Assembly: GCA_002702705.1 (NCBI GenBank)
Contig: PABH01000047.1
Location: 1 to 64,000 of the forward strand
DNA from: Anaerolineaceae bacterium
GTDB lineage: Bacteria > Chloroflexota > Anaerolineae > Anaerolineales > Anaerolineaceae
Direction of reading: 5' to 3'
Length of the DNA: 64,000 bases
The translations under genes and the position numbers were made by a program. This document shows, piece after piece, positions 1 through 8,130 of the stretch; the stretch's first letter is position 1; every line of letters starts with the position of its first letter. The notes beneath the pieces were generated by a model that was given only the letters and a program-made list of their open reading frames with translations, did no database searches and was not told the DNA's origin.

Positions 1-593
1 ATTGCTGTATCCTCATCTACATGAATGTAGACTAAAACATTATCCCAGAAAACCAAAACCAAATCTCCGATACCATTTCCTCCAGGAAGGTGGTACGTTA
101 TTACGATCTCTTCCATCAATACTTCTACACCATCCGGATTATTTCTTTCTACTTGTCCCAAACTTTCTATTTTATTAATGTCAATTTGATCAAAAAATGA
201 CATAACTTGTTCTTTTGTAGTTTTCCCTGGAACTAGTCCCCACCAGCAGGGTAATTCACAGTTCCCGTTGGTATCAATCAATGTTTGAATCGAATAATCA
301 TTTAATGTCGGCGGAACCCAAGTTGCTGTAATTGTTGATGTTGGGGTGGGTGTTTCACTGACATTTTTTATAAGGGTGGGAAATGTCGTTTCCTGTCTGG
401 TTGGGGTCAATGCAAGTGTTGGAGATTGAACCGATTTTGTTTCCCCAACAACTATTTCCGTAGTTCCAACAAATGTTGGAACTGATTCTAATTTCAGATT
501 TTTATTCAAACACCCTGATAAAACCATACTGATGAACAAAAGCAGGATCAAGCTGTATTTAATTACATGCTGATTTATTTTTGATATTTCCAT
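1..593 (-). CDS. Lipoprotein with Thr/Pro-rich linker, 3' end cut by the window
   Basis: The frame is open from the ATG at 593 to the window edge, about 197 codons, with no stop seen. The N-terminus is a lipoprotein signal peptide: basic start, a hydrophobic run at about residues 13-26, and lipobox VLSGC with Cys28. A linker rich in Thr, Pro and Ser follows to about residue 105. The folded part opens with a CELPCWWG motif, which I know from many uncharacterised Anaerolineae surface lipoproteins; the two Cys may form a disulfide. The function of that family is unknown. No obvious Shine-Dalgarno sequence precedes the ATG. The lipoprotein call is strong; the role is not known. Confidence 0.75.
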   Translation of the reverse strand, partial: MEISKINQHVIKYSLILLLFISMVLSGCLNKNLKLESVPTFVGTTEIVVGETKSVQSPTLALTPTRQETTFPTLIKNVSETPTPTSTITATWVPPTLNDYSIQTLIDTNGNCELPCWWGLVPGKTTKEQVMSFFDQIDINKIESLGQVERNNPDGVEVLMEEIVITYHLPGGNGIGDLVLVFWDNVLVYIHVDEDTA

Positions 594-709
594 TCAAACT
601 ATCCATTCTTCAAATAGGGATTTTTGCTGGTCCCTGGTATAGATTACGGGGCGGTAGCATTGTGGGAGAATTGAAGTTTTAGCAATCAAAACAACTTATA
701 GTAACAATA

Positions 710-1057
710 TCATTTTTCATCTAATAGGATTTCAAAAATATTATTAATTTTAAACTGCAATTGGCTAACAATCTCATTTTCAAAAACTCTTTCTTTTGCA
801 TTTTCTCGATGAATATAAAATTCACCCAATCCTCCATGAGGATGATATAAACCGCTATAACGTTTTTTTATTATCCCTATATCTTCCTTTGTCAATTGAA
901 CTTTTCCAGAAACCACGTCATTTAAATAAAATATTGCTTCTCGAAAATAAACTATATACCCTTTAATGCTGTAATCTTCCAAAGTTCCTTCTTTAAGTAA
1001 AATATCTAAGTATGCTCGGTATAAATTTCTTAACTCTATTATCATTTTAATGTCCAT
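710..1057 (-). CDS. Small hypothetical protein, helical, 115 aa
   Basis: A 115-residue protein I do not recognise. It has no signal peptide or membrane segment, is rich in Ile, Lys and Glu, and looks mostly helical, with a central Tyr/His/Gly-rich patch (YSGLYHPHGGLGEFYIH). The ATG at 1057 has a plausible ribosome site (TTAGGACT) just upstream; a second Met lies at codon 5. It sits immediately downstream of a decayed gene on the same strand (1077-1485) in a very AT-rich patch. It could be a surviving immunity-type or orphan gene from a larger lost locus, but that is only a guess from context. Confidence 0.55.
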   Translation of the reverse strand: MDIKMIIELRNLYRAYLDILLKEGTLEDYSIKGYIVYFREAIFYLNDVVSGKVQLTKEDIGIIKKRYSGLYHPHGGLGEFYIHRENAKERVFENEIVSQLQFKINNIFEILLDEK

Positions 1058-1076
1058 AGTCCTAACATCCTCAAAA

Positions 1077-1485
1077 CTAGCTATTTTTTAGTCCCGGATT
1101 CAATAGAACCTTTGCCTCTTTTATTTTCCAATCCTTTGCAATTACTATCAATGATGCTTCCAAAATAAAACCACCTTAATATCCAGGAAATTCATAATAA
1201 AAACTATCCCAACTGGAAATTCAATACCATAAATTTTATCTGTTTTTGAATAAGATTCACCAAAAGTATTTTTTAAAGCGTATTCTATTCAAGATTGTAG
1301 GCTGATTCATTCTTCTTATGTTTTACATTCCACCTTTAAATGAATTTGCTTCACCATTATTAATATTATATAGGTGTCCTGGATTTAAATAATAATCATA
1401 TTCAAAATCAACTTTAACACGTTCACCATAATTCCCCCGAAAATCGCTGCATTTGTTTCCCTAAACCATCAGATAAAAGCAACAT
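1077..1485 (-). pseudogene. Remnants of a decayed, frameshifted gene
   Basis: Three readable minus-strand fragments lie in different frames. One ends at 1323 and reads NYGERVKVDFEYDYYLNPG before its stop; its apparent upstream continuation from Met at 1485 is in another frame. A second, about 1200-1290, reads ALKNTFGESYSKTDKIYGIE. The third (1163 down to 1077) could start at a TTG preceded by AAGGTGG and ends in LLNPGLKNS. The fragments look like ordinary coding sequence broken by small indels. I could not assign a family. The rest of the 1058-1877 gap holds the hairpins listed next and nothing else I can support. Confidence 0.35.
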
Positions 1486-1507
1486 GTTTGTTATTATCAC
1501 TACTTAT

Positions 1508-1700
1508 TTTTCACCAACGGAAGAACTCGAATCCCAGTCGCACAGCTATCCTCCGGGAGGGGAAACACCAGTCTACTCCATCTTTAACTGCCCTCCCGGA
1601 GGTGTTTTAACGAGCTTCCCTTGGAAAATCACAAGCACCGTACCTTGAAATTCCGCTGTCGGAAGAACGCGAACTTCATCTCTCAACCAAAAGGTTGAGA
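1508..1700. repeat. Cluster of long-loop hairpins (dispersed palindrome family)
   Basis: CCTCCGGGAGG at 1550-1560 is the exact reverse complement of CCTCCCGGAGG at 1592-1602, giving an 11-bp stem around a 31-nt loop. It is flanked by an imperfect outer pair (CCAACGGAAG near 1513, CTTCCCTTGG near 1616). A perfect small hairpin, TCTCAACC-AAAA-GGTTGAGA, occupies 1681-1700. Related stems recur at 11275-11394, 38222-38272 and 39861-39977. This looks like a REP-type non-coding repeat. Confidence 0.6.
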
Positions 1701-1877
1701 TCAATTATGTTATTAAATGACAACGAATATGACAAACGACCCTGGTAAGAAAAAAACGATAAACTATAATTCCCTTATCAAAAACATCGACAAAAACGAT
1801 CAGAAAAACCATTTTTGATTAAATTCTTCTTCTCCTCCCTTGGGCGCATGGTTACGGGTTAACCATGCGCTTTAGAT

Positions 1878-3242
1878 TTAAACCGGTAATACCAGTTTAA
1901 ATACAGCGCCACCTCCATTTTGATTAGAAACCGTGAGGTCGCCGCCATGGGCCAACATCAACTGGCGGGCAATCGTTAAACCCAGGCCTGTTCCGCCGCG
2001 TTCCCGGTCTCGGGCTTTATCCGCCCGGTAAAAACGATCAAAAATAAACGGCAAAGCATCCGCATCAATACCCGGACCACTGTCCATCACCTGCACCACG
2101 ACTTGCCCCTCAAGCACACCATAACAAATGCGCACGGTGCCGCCGCTGGGGGTATAACGCAGCCCATTTTGTAATAAATTATATAAAACCTGCTGAATTC
2201 GTTCCGGGTCCACCTCCACCATCGGCAAAGGGCTCTCGGCTTCCACCGTCAGGGTAATTTTATTTTCCAATGCCTGGGCACGAAAGCGTTCGGCCGTTTC
2301 TTTCACCAAGCTGGCTAAATCTGTGGGTCTTTTCTCCAGCCTTAATTCTCCGGCATCAACCAAGGCCAATATCCGCAAATCTTCCACCAAACGGGTTAAA
2401 AGGATGTTCTGAGACAAAACCTGATTGATACTTTCGGTATTTAAGGGGAAGACACCGTCTTGCAGGGCTTCCAGATTCGCCCGCTGAACAGCCAAAGGGG
2501 TGCGCAGTTCGTGGGCAATATCCGCCGTCATCACTTTACGATTTTTTTCCGCATCTTCCAAGGACTGTGCCATTTGATTAAATGTTTTTCCCAATGTTGC
2601 CAGTTCAGTTGGGCTTTTTACATTCACCCGGGTATCCAATTTACCCATGGCCAAACGGTTGGCCGCCTTTGTTAAGGATTTTACCGGTCGGATCAGAATG
2701 GTTGCCAGTACCAGCGCCAACACCAGTGCAATTAACCCGGAAATCCAGGCTGCCTTGATCGTTGCCTGCTGAATGATGGTTAACAAAGCTTCTTCAAACT
2801 CCGGTCCCGGTGACGCACTGCCGGAGACAGGCAGCAGATACGCTTGCACTGCGCCATTAACTTCAATCGGGATACCCGTTGATAATCGTTCTTCCGGCAC
2901 GATCGTATCAGCTGCAAATACGGTGCTGTAAATAATATGTCCATCCGGATCAATCAGGCTGATATTTGCGGCCGGGCCGCTGCCTGCCGGTTGGTTCTTC
3001 CCCGCTCCGCTGCCCTGCCGTCCGCGGCCCGTGTTTTGAAATAAACTTTCCACACCGTTCCAGCTGCCTAACGATTGGTAATATTCTTCCAACTGCGGCA
3101 CCAATTCGCTTGTACCCATCCAACCACCCCGCCCCAAAAAAGCACGCACTTGTTCGGTGGTAGCCTGCTGTGCGAAAATAAACACAGCCGATAAGGCGAT
3201 GGTAATCACGATCAAAAACGCCAGAATAATCCGCAAACGCAT
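1878..3242 (-). CDS. Two-component sensor histidine kinase (BaeS/EnvZ-like class)
   Basis: A 454-aa membrane sensor kinase, expected to autophosphorylate on His and pass the phosphate to the regulator encoded just upstream. Order: TM1 (about 5-24); an extracytoplasmic sensor loop of roughly 140 residues with a Gly/Ser/Gln-rich low-complexity stretch; TM2 (about 165-185); a HAMP linker; a HisKA domain with H-box ADIAHELRTPL (His244); an N-box (NLLQNGLRYTPSGG); and G-boxes DSGPGI and GTGLGL (417-422). All catalytic boxes are intact. The ATG at 3242 lies 3 nt after the response regulator stop, so the two genes are translationally linked. The signal sensed cannot be inferred. Confidence 0.93.
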   Translation of the reverse strand: MRLRIILAFLIVITIALSAVFIFAQQATTEQVRAFLGRGGWMGTSELVPQLEEYYQSLGSWNGVESLFQNTGRGRQGSGAGKNQPAGSGPAANISLIDPDGHIIYSTVFAADTIVPEERLSTGIPIEVNGAVQAYLLPVSGSASPGPEFEEALLTIIQQATIKAAWISGLIALVLALVLATILIRPVKSLTKAANRLAMGKLDTRVNVKSPTELATLGKTFNQMAQSLEDAEKNRKVMTADIAHELRTPLAVQRANLEALQDGVFPLNTESINQVLSQNILLTRLVEDLRILALVDAGELRLEKRPTDLASLVKETAERFRAQALENKITLTVEAESPLPMVEVDPERIQQVLYNLLQNGLRYTPSGGTVRICYGVLEGQVVVQVMDSGPGIDADALPFIFDRFYRADKARDRERGGTGLGLTIARQLMLAHGGDLTVSNQNGGGAVFKLVLPV

Positions 3243-3245
3243 TAC

Positions 3246-3938
3246 TTAACCAGCCTGTTTACTGAACCGGTATCCAACCCCAAACACCGTCTCCACATAT
3301 TCAGGTTTTTTGGGGTTATCCTCAATTTTATGGCGCAGGTTTTTGATATGGGCATCCATGGTGCGTTCATATCCCTCATACACCAGGCCGTCACTTTGCA
3401 CCGCTTCCAGCAGCTGCATCCGGCTGAACACCCGCCCCGGCTGGCGAGCCAGGGTTACCAGTAAATCAAACTCGGTTGGTGTCAAATCGATGACATTCCC
3501 CAATTTACGGACCTCATGTGCATCCAGGTCAATTTCCAGGTCGGCTACCCGCAGTAAATTTTTGGTCAGGGTAGCGCTGCCCGCCCGGCGCAAGACAGCC
3601 TTCACCCGCGCTACGACTTCCCGCGGGGAAAACGGCTTGGTGATATAGTCATCCGCACCCAGTTCCAACCCAATCAAACGGTCTATTTCTTCTACCCGAG
3701 CCGTCACCATGATAATCGGGGTTTCATCCTGCTTTCGAATTTCGCGGGCAACATCCAGTCCATCCATTCCCGGCAAATTCAAATCTAATAAAACCAAATC
3801 CGGTTTTTCTTTTTGCCAGGTGGCATAACCCGTATCACCGCGTAAAGCGGACAAAACCGTATACCCGCTTTGCTGCAAATAGGCGCTTAACACCTTTACC
3901 AGTTCTCGCTCATCTTCAATCATTAAAATCGTTGTCAT
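3246..3938 (-). CDS. OmpR/PhoB-family DNA-binding response regulator
   Basis: An N-terminal receiver (IEDE acidic pair, phospho-acceptor Asp52 in LLDLNLPGMDG, conserved Lys in YITKPFSPRE) is joined to a C-terminal winged-helix DNA-binding domain (LTPTEFDLLVTLARQPG, then YRF near the end). It is the partner of the adjacent kinase. I place the start at the ATG at 3938 (230 aa), which matches the family N-terminus (MTTILMIEDE). An upstream in-frame ATG at 3965 would add nine atypical residues and would overlap the promoter. A TATAAT box ends exactly 6 nt before the 3938 ATG, predicting a leaderless mRNA. Confidence 0.93.
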   Translation of the reverse strand: MTTILMIEDERELVKVLSAYLQQSGYTVLSALRGDTGYATWQKEKPDLVLLDLNLPGMDGLDVAREIRKQDETPIIMVTARVEEIDRLIGLELGADDYITKPFSPREVVARVKAVLRRAGSATLTKNLLRVADLEIDLDAHEVRKLGNVIDLTPTEFDLLVTLARQPGRVFSRMQLLEAVQSDGLVYEGYERTMDAHIKNLRHKIEDNPKKPEYVETVFGVGYRFSKQAG

Positions 3939-3944
3939 ACGTTT

Positions 3945-4010
3945 ATTATAGATGTCTTCATTCAAAAAAGGTCACAAAAAAACAAAATCTTCACAAAACC
4001 TTCACAAATT
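3945..4010 (-). promoter_or_regulatory. Promoter and likely autoregulatory direct repeats of the two-component operon
   Basis: Read on the minus strand, TATAAT (3950-3945) is followed by 6 nt and the ATG at 3938. Upstream are two TTCAC/GTGAA half-sites 11 bp apart (3990-3994 and 4001-4005 on the plus strand, TTCACAAAACC repeated as TTCACAAATTG), with a related GTCAC at 3971. Direct repeats with about one helical turn spacing are the usual binding pattern of OmpR/PhoB-family regulators, so autoregulation is a reasonable inference. Confidence 0.5.
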
Positions 4011-4143
4011 GCAGTGCTATACAATAAGACAGACAACGTTCCGTTTTTGATATTTGCGGTTAGGTTTTTTATGGATCCAGGCACTACAGCATAACAGCAG
4101 TTAAAAATTAATAAAAAAAATGAAGAAAATCTATTCCTGCTTT

Positions 4144-4149
4144 TATAAT
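4144..4149 (+). promoter_or_regulatory. Predicted -10 box of a leaderless mRNA
   Basis: TATAAT at 4144-4149 is followed by 6 nt and then the ATG at 4156, so transcription would start at or next to the A of the start codon. No Shine-Dalgarno sequence precedes either candidate start codon. The -35 region is weak. Confidence 0.4.
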
Positions 4150-4155
4150 TTAATC

Positions 4156-4956
4156 ATGCTTCTATCCATTAAAGACACCATTCTTGAAAAAAGAGGGCTT
4201 CTTTTTAATCTCTTCTTTTTTGTTTATCTCCTTACCCTGCAGCCAATCGTATTACGTCGAGTTGGGCGCGTCCTTGAACGTGGTCAAGATGATATCTGGC
4301 TTGGCATATTGATCGTTTTTGTGTCCATTTTTGAAACCGCCGGTATTTTTTGGAAAACACCTGCGGTTGCACTGCGATTAAGGACAGACACAGATAGAAA
4401 TCAAAAGGGAAATATTGGCTTCGGTTTTATATTCTTGGTCTGGATATTCCACACCGTTATTTCCGTTTCATTAATGATGATTGCTTTGAATGCTTTTGAT
4501 GCCTGGAAAGTGGACCAGAATCAAGAAATAAGTGGTTGGGTTATTGGTTTATTATTTTTAATCATCATAAAAGAATTGATCCTTTTATTTTATTGGATGG
4601 ATCAATTCGGATCCGCGAAACCAGCAAATCTTTTATCGGAAGAAAAACAACAAAAAATCTTTCATCGAGAATTAATCGGAGAAATCGCCCTCTTTCTCTT
4701 TGGCATTGTCGCTTTTACCAGCAATTGGGAATTTATCGCTGTAAATACCCCCATCCTGCCCGGAAATTACATTTACATTCTCCTTCAATATCTAGTTGCT
4801 CTATTCCTTTGTCTTTTGTTTTTTCTTCCCATCCGCTGTATGTTTATTTTTGAAGAATACTTAACACTCAACACACAGCGTGAAATTTTCCTTTTTTGGA
4901 GCACCATTCTTTTGAATGTTGTTTTTAGCCTGACCATCATTCCCAACCCGTTTTAA
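4156..4956 (+). CDS. Polytopic membrane protein of unknown function
   Basis: A 266-aa integral membrane protein with about six or seven hydrophobic segments separated by short loops; the longest loop (AKPANLLSEEKQQKIFHREL) is probably cytosolic. I recognise no family motif. The frame is open from 4120 (278 aa), but the extra N-terminal codons would contain the -10 box. The ATG at 4156 has the same TATAAT-N6-ATG spacing as the neighbouring regulator and the next gene, so I prefer it. It stands alone between divergent and co-directional units; no partner suggests a substrate. Confidence 0.6.
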   Translation: MLLSIKDTILEKRGLLFNLFFFVYLLTLQPIVLRRVGRVLERGQDDIWLGILIVFVSIFETAGIFWKTPAVALRLRTDTDRNQKGNIGFGFIFLVWIFHTVISVSLMMIALNAFDAWKVDQNQEISGWVIGLLFLIIIKELILLFYWMDQFGSAKPANLLSEEKQQKIFHRELIGEIALFLFGIVAFTSNWEFIAVNTPILPGNYIYILLQYLVALFLCLLFFLPIRCMFIFEEYLTLNTQREIFLFWSTILLNVVFSLTIIPNPF

Positions 4957-4981
4957 GAAAAATTTAATAGGGCAGATTTTA

Positions 4982-5010
4982 TTTTCAAATTAGCCCTTCC
5001 CCGCTATACT
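4982..5010 (+). promoter_or_regulatory. Promoter of the S24-domain gene, predicted leaderless
   Basis: TTTTCA (4982-4987), a 17-nt spacer and TATACT (5005-5010) precede the ATG at 5017 by exactly 6 nt. This places the predicted transcription start on the start codon itself. No Shine-Dalgarno sequence is present. Confidence 0.55.
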
Positions 5011-5016
5011 AAAACT

Positions 5017-6156
5017 ATGCGTGACATTGATCAGGCCTGGTCAACTCTCCAAATTAAGGACAATTTCTCCCAGCTTCCGTATTCCATCCAAATTTTGATG
5101 CGTGAATACTACCAGGTACGAAACCGCGAGGGGGAGAATTTAATGCGCCTGGAAAAGATGGCAGACGATTTATTAAAGGTCAGCAAGGTCAACGGAACCG
5201 CACTAGAAATTGCACTGTCAACGATTGAATTTGCCATCATCCAAACCCGGAAGGGATCTTTTCATAAAGCCTACCGATTAATTGAAGAAGCCGCTGTTTT
5301 ATTAAGAGAAAATCCAGCCACCAACGAGATTCACTACCAAACCTTCGCCGCGTCCTTTTGGTTATTGGGTTGTTTGGAATATGCACGCGGTTCTTCCCGT
5401 GCGGAAATTCTGAAATGCTGGCAAAAAGCCTTAACCCTGTATGAAAAACTGTCCAATCACGAGCTGATGTTATATACCGGACAGTACCGCTACAACATCC
5501 GCCGGATGCAGGAAACAATATCCGCTTTTATTTCCGAACGCAGTGAAACCGTCAATTCTTCACATTTTATAACCAACGCGGAATCCACCTTACAGCTTGC
5601 TTTACCCACATTCAGCCTATTTAAACCTGTTACCCTTTTCAGCGGTCAGACCAAAGTGTTGGATGTATATCACACCATCCCTGCCGGCCCATTAACGGAA
5701 TTAGAAGACCCACCAGAACCATTAGAAAGTTTCCCCTTACAAAAAGAGCAAGCGATGTTTTTGATCGACAAGCAGGGTTTTCAGTTATTTCGTTTGGATG
5801 GCACAGAACAGACCATTCATCTTAACAGCCAGTTACATATCGTCTTGCGGGTGGAAGGTGACAGCATGAATCTGGCAAATATTGATGATGGGGACTATAT
5901 CTTGCTGCGCCTCCAAAATGATGCTTCTCATGAAGATATTGTGGCAGCACAAATCATCGAAAAAGGAGCGGAACCGCAGGCTACATTAAAACGGTTTGAA
6001 CGGGATGGTAAAAAAATCAACTTAAAAGCAGAATCCAGCAATCCAAAAAATAAATCCTATCCATTTGTAGAAAACGATTTAAACCATAAGCTCTCAATTA
6101 TTGGGGTTGCGATTGGAGTTTTTAAACCTAACAACACCTGGACGCGGGAAAATTAA
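5017..6156 (+). CDS. Helical (TPR-like) protein with C-terminal LexA/S24-type peptidase domain
   Basis: A 379-aa soluble protein. Residues 1 to about 190 are helical with a TPR-like look (LIEEAAVLL, then WQKALTLYEKL). Residues about 265-375 match the S24/LexA fold: VEGDSM gives the nucleophile Ser283, followed by I-DDGDYILL and DIVAAQI, and Lys325 in ATLKRFERDGK is the expected general base, 42 residues downstream. No DNA-binding HTH is apparent, unlike LexA or CI repressors. In known families this fold self-cleaves on contact with RecA filaments or acts as a signal-peptidase-like protease; whether this protein is catalytic, and on what, is unknown. Confidence 0.75.
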   Translation: MRDIDQAWSTLQIKDNFSQLPYSIQILMREYYQVRNREGENLMRLEKMADDLLKVSKVNGTALEIALSTIEFAIIQTRKGSFHKAYRLIEEAAVLLRENPATNEIHYQTFAASFWLLGCLEYARGSSRAEILKCWQKALTLYEKLSNHELMLYTGQYRYNIRRMQETISAFISERSETVNSSHFITNAESTLQLALPTFSLFKPVTLFSGQTKVLDVYHTIPAGPLTELEDPPEPLESFPLQKEQAMFLIDKQGFQLFRLDGTEQTIHLNSQLHIVLRVEGDSMNLANIDDGDYILLRLQNDASHEDIVAAQIIEKGAEPQATLKRFERDGKKINLKAESSNPKNKSYPFVENDLNHKLSIIGVAIGVFKPNNTWTREN

Positions 6157-6231
6157 TAGCAGGAAACTATCCCATCTTAATCCCAATCTTGCCTATTTAC
6201 ACATTCCAAACAAATTTCCCTTTTGGAATAA

Positions 6232-6266
6232 AAAAATCCCTGCGTATAAAACAGGGATTTTTTTAT
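6232..6266. terminator. Bidirectional intrinsic terminator
   Basis: AAAAATCCCTG (6232-6242), a 9-nt loop, then CAGGGATTTTT (6252-6262) and more T. The A-rich 5' flank makes it work in both directions between the convergent S24-domain and oligopeptidase genes. Confidence 0.85.
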
Positions 6267-6280
6267 TATTAACCAATACT

Positions 6281-7984
6281 TTATAAAACTGTTTCCAGTT
6301 CTTCGATTACATCTTCCATCAAACCGACCACTCGCTGTAAGGTTCCTGCGTCAAACGCCAATTTGGCACCAGCTGTCTCAAACAACTGCGGCAAGGTCAC
6401 CGTACCGCCCAAAGCCAGCGCTTTACGATAAGCGGCGGTCGCGGCCTGCTGATCCTGGCGGGCATTGGCCCACACCTGAACCGCCCCCATCATCGCCAGG
6501 CCATATTCCACATAATAAAAAGGAACATGGAAAATATGCAGCTTCCGGTGCCACCCCGTTTTTTTGATTTCATCCAATCCGGACCAATCGTAACCCTTCA
6601 TAAAACGATCCCATTGTTTTTCCCAGGCGGCATCACACTCAGCGGGGTTCATCGCATCCTGTGGGTTCTCATAAACCCAATGCTGAAAAGCATCCACCAC
6701 GGCCATGTAAGGCCAAAACAAAATTCCCTGCTCCAAATGCTCGATGCTGGAACGTGCTGCTTCGGCTTGATCGTAATAACCACCCTGATCGTGGGTCAGA
6801 TAGGGTTCCGTCAGGTATTCCATCGCCATCGAGGCCACTTCAGCAAACTCCATCGGCACTTCCATCTGTTGGTAATAGGGTAAATTGGCTGATTCAAACA
6901 CATGAAAAGCGTGCCCAAACTCATGAAACAAGGTGCGCACATCATCATTAACCCCCACTGCATTCATAAATACAAACGGGCGGCGCTGACTGGGGAAGGC
7001 TTCCGAATAAGCACCCGGGGCTTTATTTTTTCGATTGGATAAATCCACTAAATTTTCCCGAATCATGGTATCAAAATATAAACCCAACTGCTCATCAACC
7101 TGATGAAAGATGACCGATCCTTTTTGAATTAATTCTTGTTCATCTTTAAATGGTTTTAACGCCGGTTTTCCGCTGGTATCCACCAAATCATCCCAGGGGC
7201 GCACACTTTCCAAGCCCAAGCGCTCTCGACGCCGCGTCAATATCCGTTTGGCGGCCGGAACCACAACCTGTTCAATGGCATCGTGATACGCTTTGCAGTC
7301 TTGCGGTGAGTAATCAAAACGACGGAATGCTTTCCAAACATAGGCACGATAATCGGGCAGTCCGAGATTTTCTGCAATCCTGATTCTCAAATCCAGCATT
7401 TTAACCCACAGCTTATTTAGGGCTTCCCGATCCACCAAACGGCGATCCATCGCCAGCCGCCAGGCTTTCTCTCGTTTGTTTCGATTTTCGTCATAGGCGA
7501 TTGGAGATAACTGCGAGAGGGTGACTTCCTCTCCTTCCCACTGCACCGTCTGGGCACCAATTAATTTATCATACTGGGAAGTAAGTTTTTCCAACTCGCT
7601 TAACAGAGGCAGGTTATCTTGGTGGAAAAGTTCAACTTCTGCCCGCATATTCCGCAAAGGGATATCAAATCCATCTACCTGGATTCCAGAAGCCAACAAA
7701 CGTTCGCGCAGGTTTTGCTCTGCAGTTTGGGTTTTTGGGTAAGTTTCATCAACAAATTTATTAAATAGATTTTCGATTATTTCATCGGAGGTATCCAAGG
7801 TTTGTAAAACATTCAAACGAAAATACTGTTCCATCACAACTTCAGTTAAATCAGACCATGCTTTTAGCCAAACTTCGACTTTGTCCTGATTCAATTCAGT
7901 CGTTTCCAATTCTTTATAATATGGTTCATAATCCTGCCAGGTATGTTTAATCATTACGGCCGGATCTTTGGATAAACGTTTCAT
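6281..7984 (-). CDS. pepF: M3-family zinc oligoendopeptidase (PepF-like)
   Basis: A 567-aa cytosolic metallopeptidase of the thimet/PepF family that degrades short peptides. The zinc motif HEFGHAFH is present (His354-His358 in this numbering), with the downstream Glu in the segment EFAEVASMAMEYL. The N-terminal half is helical, as in the family. The frame extends to an ATG at 7999, but that codon overlaps the GGAGG ribosome site, so translation starts at 7984 (MKRLSKDP). It is a single-gene unit ending at a shared terminator. A role in peptide recycling, possibly fed by the dipeptide importer at 22-28 kb, is inference. Confidence 0.92.
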   Translation of the reverse strand: MKRLSKDPAVMIKHTWQDYEPYYKELETTELNQDKVEVWLKAWSDLTEVVMEQYFRLNVLQTLDTSDEIIENLFNKFVDETYPKTQTAEQNLRERLLASGIQVDGFDIPLRNMRAEVELFHQDNLPLLSELEKLTSQYDKLIGAQTVQWEGEEVTLSQLSPIAYDENRNKREKAWRLAMDRRLVDREALNKLWVKMLDLRIRIAENLGLPDYRAYVWKAFRRFDYSPQDCKAYHDAIEQVVVPAAKRILTRRRERLGLESVRPWDDLVDTSGKPALKPFKDEQELIQKGSVIFHQVDEQLGLYFDTMIRENLVDLSNRKNKAPGAYSEAFPSQRRPFVFMNAVGVNDDVRTLFHEFGHAFHVFESANLPYYQQMEVPMEFAEVASMAMEYLTEPYLTHDQGGYYDQAEAARSSIEHLEQGILFWPYMAVVDAFQHWVYENPQDAMNPAECDAAWEKQWDRFMKGYDWSGLDEIKKTGWHRKLHIFHVPFYYVEYGLAMMGAVQVWANARQDQQAATAAYRKALALGGTVTLPQLFETAGAKLAFDAGTLQRVVGLMEDVIEELETVL

Positions 7985-8019
7985 CTTAATTTCCTCCAAT
8001 TAGGGTTAAGTACTTTAAA

Positions 8020-8060
8020 AAATAAACAATGGATAAATGCTAACTGCATCTATCCATTGT
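8020..8060 (-). terminator. Intrinsic terminator of the helical lipoprotein gene
   Basis: On the minus strand, ACAATGGATA (8060-8051) pairs with TATCCATTGT (8035-8026), followed by TTATTTTTT. It sits between the lipoprotein stop and the pepF start. Confidence 0.7.
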
Positions 8061-8130
8061 ATAAGATCTACCTATCGAAAAAACTGCCGTTCTTCCCAAT
8101 CTTTAACCTGGTCAGGCGGCTAGAATTTTT

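Noticed and set aside
2460-3163. Plus-strand ORFs opposite the sensor kinase
   Set aside because: They are shadows of a conserved coding frame, rich in rare residues (Cys, His, Arg) and without start signals.
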